Source: Clostridia bacterium (GTDB taxonomy: Bacteria > Bacillota > Clostridia > Oscillospirales > CAG-272). From it: a stretch of DNA of 64,000 bases. The stretch spans positions 107,677 through 171,676 of the forward strand of contig JAFRQK010000038.1 in assembly GCA_017428635.1 (NCBI GenBank). The letters are read 5' to 3'. This document shows, in pieces, positions 44,508-51,321 of the stretch. The position numbers and the translations under genes are program-made. Below the pieces are notes generated by a model. That model did not search any database and was not told where the DNA came from. It saw only the letters and a list, made by a program, of their open reading frames with translations. The stretch's first letter is position 1. Each line of letters begins with the position of its first letter.

Positions 44508-46173
44508 CCCGGTCTCCTTTCTTTTCGATCAAATCTTTGATTTCATCAATATAATCTTCTACGAGTACGTACTTTCCTTTGACGTTTTCTAGAACGATAT
44601 CGCCGATCAGCTCGGAAAAGTATTCGTTGATATCCGAAGCGGCGCTGTCCGGAAAAGCTCCGGCTTCGCGGCACAGTTCTTCAAACGAAAGATCTCGATC
44701 ATAAATCATTTTTAATATGATATTTTCAAACCCGGCACGGTCGGTCGGCACGTTTCCATTTGAGGTCGCGATAAAATCATGAACAGGTGATTCTGCGTCA
44801 GGAACAAAGAAAAGAGATCCTTCGGGTACCTCTTCGAATTCGTCGTCAAACACGTCGCCGACAAGTCGTTCCGTACTGTCCCAGGATGAATTTTCCAGAT
44901 CGATCGCTCCTTCGATAGAGAGAACGTCCTCCGGCGCGTCATAAAAAGCGAGATACGATTCTTCGGCAGATCTCGAACATGAACCGTTATCGATTATATT
45001 TTTTATTTCCGAGGGAAGATCTACAGTAAGACGGGAACGTATCCCTGCGTTTTTCCTGACTATATTTTCACAGTATCTGAGTATCTCGGTGACCTCTCTT
45101 CTGATTTCCTGCGATCTGAAAGGCGAGAATACCGAAACAGAAAGTCTTTTTTTTACGCTGTAAGAACAAAGAGAACCGCTGTAAGCATCCCGTTTGATAA
45201 CGGATTCGGTACCCGATCCGGGAGAAAACAGCCCGAGTCGTCCGGCGATCATTTTCGCGACAGCCTCCGCAAAAATCGATTTAACTTGTTTTAAGAGAAC
45301 AGGATCATCGTTGAGATATCTGCTCTTTTCGGGAACAAAATCAGAACATGCAGAGATAAGACACTCCGAAAAAAGCGACTTATTATCCGCGCATCTCTTA
45401 AGAGCTTCTTCCAGATAAAATTCTTTTAACGAAGAGCGCGCGGCTATGCGAGGAAGAAAAGCGGTTACGGAGTCCGGCAGATCGACCGAATGAATAAGGC
45501 AATAATCGGCAACCCATTCCGACAAATATTTATCAAGTACGGGATATACCGTTCTGTAAGCGTTCCAAAGACCGCATAAAGCGGAAATATCTGCTTTATT
45601 ATCGGAGCTGTCGCCGAGATTTATCAATTCATATACGTACAAAAGAACGTACGACAGATCGGAAACGGGATACCGGAATGAACGGATCTCATCTCGAAGA
45701 TAAAAATAATAATCAAACTGCGCCGTCTTCATCTGGGAATATTGAGGAACGTAAGAGAAAAACGGAACGTGCGGGCAAGGCGCTCCCTTAACGTTTCGAT
45801 ATCTCTCCGCGTCAGACCTGAACTTCTCATAAAAGCCGATGTCTCCGCCCCATTCGAAAACCGAAACCGATTTTAAAAACTCTCCTTCAAGACGCTTTTC
45901 CTCAATCAGTTTTCCGTCGGGTTTTCTCTGGAACTTTCTTTTTTCGGCGAAATCGGCGCCTTTACGCGAATAAGACTGTGTCTGATAGTATTGCTGTCTT
46001 GTTATGGGTTCGGGAGCGATTTTCAAAGTATCATCGTTCGTCCGGACCGGATCTAAATTGATCCTTACAGTACTGACGTCGGGAGCGGAAGGTTTTTGAT
46101 AATTCTTCTCACGCTTTGCGTAAACAGGAACGTCGGACAAAACGAGAAGATCTTCTCTATGTTTTTCTTTCAA
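44494..46173 (-). CDS. TerB_N/TerB_C domain protein
   Basis: A 559-residue protein with no signal peptide. After a basic linker region (about 30-120) comes a TerB_N-like domain: CPHVPFFSYVPQYSQMKTAQ, YYFYLRDEIRSFRYPVSDLS and YVLLYVYELINLGDSSDNK, then LSEWVADYCLIHSVDLP. The C-terminal 80 residues match TerB_C: FENIILKMIYDRDLSFEELC and ASDINEYFSELIGDIVLEN. The middle is helical, without a recognisable canonical TerB. These domains were predicted to be part of tellurite-type, metal-linked stress complexes that process DNA. Start TTG 46171-46173 has GGAGGG six bases upstream; an in-frame GTG at 46215 precedes the predicted transcript start (near 46212) and is excluded. First gene of the TerB-ATPase-helicase-uvrA unit. 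Confidence 0.82.
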   Translation of the reverse strand: MKEKHREDLLVLSDVPVYAKREKNYQKPSAPDVSTVRINLDPVRTNDDTLKIAPEPITRQQYYQTQSYSRKGADFAEKRKFQRKPDGKLIEEKRLEGEFLKSVSVFEWGGDIGFYEKFRSDAERYRNVKGAPCPHVPFFSYVPQYSQMKTAQFDYYFYLRDEIRSFRYPVSDLSYVLLYVYELINLGDSSDNKADISALCGLWNAYRTVYPVLDKYLSEWVADYCLIHSVDLPDSVTAFLPRIAARSSLKEFYLEEALKRCADNKSLFSECLISACSDFVPEKSRYLNDDPVLLKQVKSIFAEAVAKMIAGRLGLFSPGSGTESVIKRDAYSGSLCSYSVKKRLSVSVFSPFRSQEIRREVTEILRYCENIVRKNAGIRSRLTVDLPSEIKNIIDNGSCSRSAEESYLAFYDAPEDVLSIEGAIDLENSSWDSTERLVGDVFDDEFEEVPEGSLFFVPDAESPVHDFIATSNGNVPTDRAGFENIILKMIYDRDLSFEELCREAGAFPDSAASDINEYFSELIGDIVLENVKGKYVLVEDYIDEIKDLIEKKGDRDETG

Positions 46174-46218
46174 ACCATTCCCTCCCGCGAAAAAACAAAC
46201 ATTAGTTCGTATCACTTC

Positions 46219-46248
46219 ATTATAACATACTTATATTTTTGATGTCAA
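46219..46248 (-). promoter_or_regulatory. Consensus promoter for the TerB-ATPase-helicase-uvrA unit
   Basis: TTGACA (46243-46248), 18 bases, TATAAT (46219-46224) on the minus strand. Both boxes are perfect, and I see no operator-like repeat between it and the TTG start. Confidence 0.88.
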
Positions 46249-46270
46249 TACGTTTTCATTTTTTTGCACA

Positions 46271-46298
46271 AACAAAAAGGGTCGGAATTCTCCGACCC
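46271..46298 (-). terminator. Terminator after msrC
   Basis: GGGTCGGA-ATTC-TCCGACCC (46279-46298), followed on the minus strand by TTTTTGTTTG. It separates the polysaccharide operon from the TerB unit. Confidence 0.9.
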
Positions 46299-46320
46299 GA
46301 TAAGCTGTTATCTTATCATA

Positions 46321-46803
46321 TTATAAGAAATCAAACGGAATATAGTCTTCAGAATATTTCTCGATAACCCGAACGACTTTTTCGAGACCCGCGGAATCCT
46401 CCGCAGTAAAACGGCCGGTCAGCTTACTGTCAATATCAAGAAGAGCGTATACCTGACCGTAAACTTTAACGGGAATGACTATCTCTGATCTTGAATCGGC
46501 GTCACATGCAATATGGCCTGGAAATTTCAAAACGTCAGGGACGACGACCGTGGAACCTGTATCGAGTGAACGACCGCATACGCCTTTTCCGCGTTCGATT
46601 TCAACGCACGCGGGTTTCCCCTGAAACGGGCCCAGAATCAATTTGTCGGATCTATTATCGTAAAAGTAAAAACCCACCCAACTCACGTTATTCAATTCGT
46701 GAAAGATCAGCGATGAGGCATTTGAAAAAGCAGTAAGCGGAAGCGTCGAAGCCATCAGAGACTCAAGGCGCGTTGCGATCGATGCGTAATCAACGGTTTC
46801 CAT
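46321..46803 (-). CDS. msrC: Free methionine-(R)-sulfoxide reductase (GAF domain)
   Basis: fRMsr reduces free methionine-R-sulfoxide. The 160-residue GAF-domain protein has VSWVGFYFYDNRSDKLILGP and then FQGKPACVEIERGKGVCG, with HIACDADSRSEIVIPV. The three cysteines known to be used by the family (in PAC, VCG and IACD) are all kept, so it is likely active. The ATG overlaps the stop of the DUF4330 gene upstream by one base. It is the last gene before the terminator, an unusual place for an oxidative-repair gene, at the end of a polysaccharide operon. Confidence 0.92.
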   Translation of the reverse strand: METVDYASIATRLESLMASTLPLTAFSNASSLIFHELNNVSWVGFYFYDNRSDKLILGPFQGKPACVEIERGKGVCGRSLDTGSTVVVPDVLKFPGHIACDADSRSEIVIPVKVYGQVYALLDIDSKLTGRFTAEDSAGLEKVVRVIEKYSEDYIPFDFL

Positions 46804-47336
46804 TACGGAGCTTTAGTTATGCCGACGACGGTAAATTTGAAAACCAATATGTCGGAACGTACCATATACTCTTTGTTGAGACAGATAATATTTGTCGACC
46901 CGTCCACCTGAAGAACCCCGTCAGCGTTCAGTTTCCCTTTGACCTTGAAGATTCCGAAAATATCGTTCCTGTCAGTCCTGTCGTCATTCGGAAGGCTGGG
47001 AACTTTATACTGCGTCCCGTCTGAACCAACGTATCTCTTTTCAGCAGGTTGAACGGTAGGTGTGCGAAAAGGATACCCGAACTCGTCGTTAGAAGAAGCA
47101 AACCTGAACAACGTATCCTCGGTAAGATAATCGGGAACCGTGTTCCTCACGTTTCTTGAAATATAACTGACGTAATACTCCTCGGTATCAACGGAAACAA
47201 AGGATTCGTCCTGCGGCTGATTAAGTTTGAAAACGAACCTCAGTCCTATGCCCAGAACACACAGGACGAGAACAAGAATAATAAAGAAATCAAGGACGCC
47301 GAGCCGCTTTTTAACCGAAGTATCCTTATTTTCCAT
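46803..47336 (-). CDS. DUF4330-like membrane protein (second copy)
   Basis: A 177-residue protein with one N-terminal membrane helix (FFIILVLVLCVLGIGLRFVF) after a short Lys-rich cytoplasmic end, and an extracytoplasmic domain. The N-terminal pattern RLGVLDFFIILVLVL parallels the other small protein at 48504-48986, and the family resembles DUF4330; function unknown. GAGAGGAG lies before ATG 47334-47336. The gene overlaps the end of the WecA-like gene by 11 bases. The pair flanking WecA suggests a role in polysaccharide assembly. Confidence 0.7.
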   Translation of the reverse strand: MENKDTSVKKRLGVLDFFIILVLVLCVLGIGLRFVFKLNQPQDESFVSVDTEEYYVSYISRNVRNTVPDYLTEDTLFRFASSNDEFGYPFRTPTVQPAEKRYVGSDGTQYKVPSLPNDDRTDRNDIFGIFKVKGKLNADGVLQVDGSTNIICLNKEYMVRSDILVFKFTVVGITKAP

Positions 47337-48489
47337 CTTCGTTACTCCTCTCTTCCGTTTCAACGGAATCTTCCCTGTTTTCGTTCAGTATCTTTGATTT
47401 TTCAACCGGGTCGTTTTCAACGTCTTCGTCAAACAGACCGGTATGGATCCTTGTTTTCGGATTTTTCATTATCAGGAACGTGATAATGAAGATCGCCAAT
47501 GCAATAACGACTACAGCGATCGATTTGACAAGCTTGTATTTAGGGAAAAGGTTGTCGCACATGAACAGAGCGACAAGTCCGAAAATCCCGCAGATAGAAT
47601 ACAGTATCTTGACCGTTTCTTTCTGAGTGAATCCCATATCGACAAGACGGTGATGAAAGTGACCCCGATCAGGAGAGAACGGACTTTTTCCGGAAAGAAT
47701 ACGGCGAATAAACGCAAAGACGGTATCCGTAAGCGGGACGGCAAAGATAAACAGCGGAACGAGAACGGAGATAGCCGCATGCATCTTGAAAGTGCCGAGA
47801 ATTGATATTACCGAAAGAGTATATCCGAGGAAAAGCGAGCCGGTGTCACCCATAAAGATCTTGGCGGGATGTTTATTGAACGGCAGAAAACCGAAACATG
47901 CGCCGATAAGTATTACTGCTATTACAGCGTACGACAACTCACCCTGAAGGAGAACAACGCCGAGAATGGATATTGCGGAAATCGTTGAGATACCGCATGA
48001 AAGACCGTCAAGTCCATCGATAAGATTGATCGCATTTGACAGACCGACTATCCATAAAACGGTAATCGGGATGGAAAAATAGCCAAGCGAAACGTAATTG
48101 CCGCCTATCATCAGCTGATCGATCCTTACCCCGCCCAAAGCGGTCGCCACACCGATCGCGATCTGACAAATAAACTTGACGATAGCGGGGAGTCTGAACA
48201 CGTCATCAAGGGTACCGAGCGCCGCCATAAGGAAGCCTCCGGCAAGCAGAACGATCAGTTCTCTGTTGAAAGAGCAAAAGAAGAGACACGTCACGCAGAA
48301 GCTGAAATAGATCGCCAGGCCGCCGATCCTCGGAATCGGTTTTGAGTGCATTCTTCTGTTGTCTTTAGGTATATCGATTGCACCGATCTTGAAAGCCAGA
48401 ACTCTGACAGCCGGAGTCGTTGCGAAAGAAAGCAAACCGGCGCAGACAAGAGCTACAAGACCGTAAATTATTGAAATTCCAAACGCCAT
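47326..48489 (-). CDS. WecA/TagO-family undecaprenyl-phosphate glycosyl-1-phosphate transferase
   Basis: Polytopic membrane enzyme that starts surface-polymer synthesis by moving a sugar-1-phosphate (usually GlcNAc) from a UDP donor to undecaprenyl phosphate. The 387-residue chain shows GGLAIYFSF, GTLDDVF (Asp-Asp), LSNAINLIDGLDGLSCGIS (conserved Asn/Asp), KIFMGDTGSLFLG and the cytoplasmic SPFSPDRGHFHHRLVDMGF loop with the H-x-H-H metal-type residues. It differs from MraY, which would lie in the dcw cluster. I start at ATG 48487-48489 (GGGTGA upstream); a GTG nine bases earlier is possible. It lies between two DUF4330 genes. Confidence 0.88.
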   Translation of the reverse strand: MAFGISIIYGLVALVCAGLLSFATTPAVRVLAFKIGAIDIPKDNRRMHSKPIPRIGGLAIYFSFCVTCLFFCSFNRELIVLLAGGFLMAALGTLDDVFRLPAIVKFICQIAIGVATALGGVRIDQLMIGGNYVSLGYFSIPITVLWIVGLSNAINLIDGLDGLSCGISTISAISILGVVLLQGELSYAVIAVILIGACFGFLPFNKHPAKIFMGDTGSLFLGYTLSVISILGTFKMHAAISVLVPLFIFAVPLTDTVFAFIRRILSGKSPFSPDRGHFHHRLVDMGFTQKETVKILYSICGIFGLVALFMCDNLFPKYKLVKSIAVVVIALAIFIITFLIMKNPKTRIHTGLFDEDVENDPVEKSKILNENREDSVETEERSNEDGK

Positions 48490-48503
48490 TTTAATCACCC
48501 GAT

Positions 48504-48986
48504 TCAGTCAAGAACTGTCATTTTTATACAAGTTGCATTGCACTGTATATCGCCTATCTGAATAGTGCATTGTTCCGCAACGTTGATATACATATCCGCG
48601 AACCTATATCCCCATTCGGTCTTATCAGCCGTACCGACGAAAGTTATAATATAATCGTCGGCTCCTTCGACCTCGGGATAAACTTCGTTACCCGTTTTTT
48701 CATCAAAAGCAGTCGTGATCGAACGCTTTCTTTCGGGGGTTTGAGTTACGGTCCCGAACTGTCTGTTGTTCGATGTGTTGATGACGGGATCTCCCTGATT
48801 GAATTTATCCCGGAAGAGCTCGTTTACTCTTGCAACCTCAACGACGCATTCGACCTCATGGGTCTCGTATTTTTCAACAGTCTTATTGCTGAAAATGAAA
48901 ACGTAACCCAAAAGCGCGATCGCACCGAGAATGATCAGAATGATGAACACGTCGATTATGTTGAATCTGTATTTTTTTCTTTCCAC
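48504..48986 (-). CDS. DUF4330-like membrane protein (first copy)
   Basis: A 160-residue protein: basic N-terminus, single membrane helix (FIILIILGAIALLGYVFIFS), then an extracytoplasmic part of about 125 residues (VECVVEVARVNELFRDKFNQ, then GDPVIN). The topology and the RFNIIDVFIILIILG start echo the protein at 46803-47336, so the two are probably paralogues. I recognise it as DUF4330-like by memory. It lies between the O-antigen-ligase-like gene and the WecA-like gene in one operon; the same arrangement recurs downstream of WecA with the second copy. Confidence 0.7.
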   Translation of the reverse strand: MERKKYRFNIIDVFIILIILGAIALLGYVFIFSNKTVEKYETHEVECVVEVARVNELFRDKFNQGDPVINTSNNRQFGTVTQTPERKRSITTAFDEKTGNEVYPEVEGADDYIITFVGTADKTEWGYRFADMYINVAEQCTIQIGDIQCNATCIKMTVLD

Positions 48987-49048
48987 GATATTACTCCTTT
49001 TCTTCGAGCAGCGGTAAAACCGTTCTTAATACGTATGGAACTCCGGCT

Positions 49049-51043
49049 TTATCCGGAAACGTCGATTTCCGACGAATCCGAAGACGTATTCGGCGCATCC
49101 GAGATCTCCTCGGGAACGAATTCACGACCGTTTTTCGTGAATGAGACCGCGAGCGCCAGGACAAGCCAGAACATTAGATATACGCGGTAATTGTACCATG
49201 AATAATCGGTCGTACCCTGAACAAGAACTCCGAATATTCCGCAAAGAGGGCCGGCAACAGCAATTCTGAGTGCCAGAGACGGGTTGGTTTTTTTGATTTT
49301 CGAATTTACTCCGTATGAGCCTGACGTTTTTCCCTGAGAAAGAAGGCCCGACGGATCTACGTTGTCAGATCGGGAGATCCTCGAAAAGAAAGTAAATCCG
49401 GATTGATATGAGAAAAAGAGAACGCAAAGAAAAACTATCAGAGCGAATATACCCATCTCAACGGTGATCTGCATAAACAGATTATGAGAATGAGGAGCCT
49501 GCTCGATACCCGGGAGCGTATAATCGGGATAAACCTTCCCCCACGCGCCTTCTCCGATGCCTATGCCGGTAAAAATGTTATCGCGGATCATTCTGACAGC
49601 GCCGCGCCAGATATTCACTCTGTAAGAGGTTGACGAATCGGCCATATTGCCGATACTCATGAATCTGTTGAGAATAGAGGCCGGCATAACGAAAGTTGCG
49701 AGCGGAAAAGCGATCAAACCGCCGAAAACAAGCCACATAGCTCTCTTGTGCCAAATAAAGAAAAGAATTATAACTGCGAAAATCAAACCGATCCAAGCCC
49801 CTCGGCTCCAGGTCAGGATAAGACAAAGCCCCATGACCATAGTAAAGAAGAAAACCTGAGTACGTTTGAAAAACTCGCCCGAAATCAGCGCGGCAAGTGC
49901 GATAGGTATAATCATTATCAGATACTCGCCGAGCATATTAGGATTTTCAAGTGTCGAGATCGCGCGGCCGGATATATCGGTAAACATAGACGTATCCAAC
50001 CAGGCCCCGCCTACTTTCGAACCGATAAAATACATCAATATCCCGTAAAGGGAAACGAACGAGGCTGACGCGATCGCAGAAACGACGTACTTTTTCAACC
50101 AGTCGCGGGACTGTTTAACGGTAGAAACAATGAAGAAACCGAAAATAAGGCACAAACGCATCAAAGAAGGAGAAAGAGACTCTATCGAGAGAGAAACGAC
50201 GCCGCCGAAAAACGTCAAGCCTGCGAATAACAAAACGAAAAGGTCAACTGTTTCGAACGCGCCTTGTCTTCTGCCGCAGATAAGTTTTAGAAAATATGAA
50301 AACGCTACGAGAATCAAAAGTGCGGCGACCGGCATGGTCGGGAGAATGGGAGTAACAAAGAACAGACAAAGAACTCCGAATTCGGGACGGAGAATAACAA
50401 GCGTCGCGAAAACAAGTCCGATAATGGCGCCGAGCACGTAGATCGGGCTGATAAATACGGTCAACGTACCCGCAAGGACCCCGATAATAAGTCCGATCAG
50501 GGATCTCCCGCGTTCGTTTTCATACGAATACTTATCAGGTTGAAACCCGATCACGGGAAGGACTTTCATTAAGATCCGGGAGCCCTTCACAGCTTCAAAT
50601 AATGTTTTTCTGCTAGAGATCAGAGGGACAGACGCAATGAGCGCCGCACAGCTGAAAATGAGCGCGGTATACGACGATGCGGGAATTACCCCGCGGGGAG
50701 TCATCAGACCGGTAACAAGAGTATAAACTCCGGATACAGAGGAAAAGCCGAACAGAAAAGCACCGTAAGTTTTTAATCTGCACTCAAGGAAGAACCTTAT
50801 GATCCATCTGATGAATGCCGTCAGCGCGGAACCTTCGACTTTCTCGGCGATCCTGCTTCTGACTGTACGGCTTTTTCTTGCGTTGCGTTTACCGATCTTT
50901 CTTTCGGGATACGAACAAAAGATGCGTGCAAACAAGCCCGTTTTTGTTTTTTCATGTGCGAAAGTACAAAGCTTATCAAAAAATGAAAGTATTTTGCTTC
51001 CCGAAACAATACGTGACATACGCCCGCCGTCTGAATTCTTCAC
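49049..51043 (-). CDS. O-antigen ligase/polymerase family membrane protein (Wzy_C)
   Basis: A 664-residue polytopic protein. A hydrophilic N-terminal region of about 75 residues is followed by about 12 helices and a periplasm-type loop with NIWRGAVRMIRDNIFTGIGI and then GEGAWGKVYPDYTLPGIEQA PHSHN; the PHSHNLFMQITVEMG segment is the family hallmark. Such proteins polymerise or ligate glycans from lipid carriers. The start GTG at 51041-51043 has GGGAGG ten bases upstream; an earlier in-frame ATG lies inside the -10 box of the promoter (51086-51114) and cannot be transcribed. The gene leads the operon with the DUF4330/WecA/DUF4330/msrC genes. Confidence 0.85.
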   Translation of the reverse strand: MKNSDGGRMSRIVSGSKILSFFDKLCTFAHEKTKTGLFARIFCSYPERKIGKRNARKSRTVRSRIAEKVEGSALTAFIRWIIRFFLECRLKTYGAFLFGFSSVSGVYTLVTGLMTPRGVIPASSYTALIFSCAALIASVPLISSRKTLFEAVKGSRILMKVLPVIGFQPDKYSYENERGRSLIGLIIGVLAGTLTVFISPIYVLGAIIGLVFATLVILRPEFGVLCLFFVTPILPTMPVAALLILVAFSYFLKLICGRRQGAFETVDLFVLLFAGLTFFGGVVSLSIESLSPSLMRLCLIFGFFIVSTVKQSRDWLKKYVVSAIASASFVSLYGILMYFIGSKVGGAWLDTSMFTDISGRAISTLENPNMLGEYLIMIIPIALAALISGEFFKRTQVFFFTMVMGLCLILTWSRGAWIGLIFAVIILFFIWHKRAMWLVFGGLIAFPLATFVMPASILNRFMSIGNMADSSTSYRVNIWRGAVRMIRDNIFTGIGIGEGAWGKVYPDYTLPGIEQAPHSHNLFMQITVEMGIFALIVFLCVLFFSYQSGFTFFSRISRSDNVDPSGLLSQGKTSGSYGVNSKIKKTNPSLALRIAVAGPLCGIFGVLVQGTTDYSWYNYRVYLMFWLVLALAVSFTKNGREFVPEEISDAPNTSSDSSEIDVSG

Positions 51044-51085
51044 CGAATCGTAACCTCCCTTCTTTTCCTTATTTTTATCCTTAGC

Positions 51086-51114
51086 ATTATACAATAAATC
51101 AGAACAAATTTCAA
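51086..51114 (-). promoter_or_regulatory. Promoter of the polysaccharide operon
   Basis: TTGAAA (51109-51114), 17 bases, TATAAT (51086-51091) on the minus strand, 43 bases before the GTG start. Confidence 0.85.
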
Positions 51115-51187
51115 CACAAATTTGCCATTTGGATCTTTCATGTTCTTATACAGTTTTAATAAATCGGAATTTTTTAAGCTGCTTTTT

Positions 51188-51199
51188 GTCTTATAAGAC
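51188..51199. repeat. 12-base palindrome upstream of the ileS promoter
   Basis: GTCTTATAAGAC is a perfect palindrome 14 bases before the ileS -35 box. Possible operator; the sequence alone does not show its use. Confidence 0.35.
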
Positions 51200-51212
51200 G
51201 AGTAAAAAGTGA

Positions 51213-51241
51213 TTGACCTTTTCTTTGAGAAATGATATAAT
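51213..51241 (+). promoter_or_regulatory. Promoter of ileS
   Basis: TTGACC (51213-51218), 17 bases, TATAAT (51236-51241). The leader of about 75 bases has no T-box motif (no AGGGTGG-type sequence). Confidence 0.85.
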
Positions 51242-51321
51242 ACAATATTATAAATCCAAAAATATTTCTCTTTTATGTGCAAAGTTTAAGCCGCATTTTC
51301 AGCGACAGAATGGAGATTTTC

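Noticed and set aside
40879-46215. A full BREX or DISARM island
   Set aside because: No PglX methylase, PglZ phosphatase, BrxA/BrxB, DrmA/B or restriction enzyme is encoded in the window; only BrxD- and BrxHI-like proteins are present.
51044-51321. T-box leader before ileS (also considered before glyS)
   Set aside because: No AGGGTGG-type T-box bulge or specifier-loop stem is visible, and the leaders are too short.
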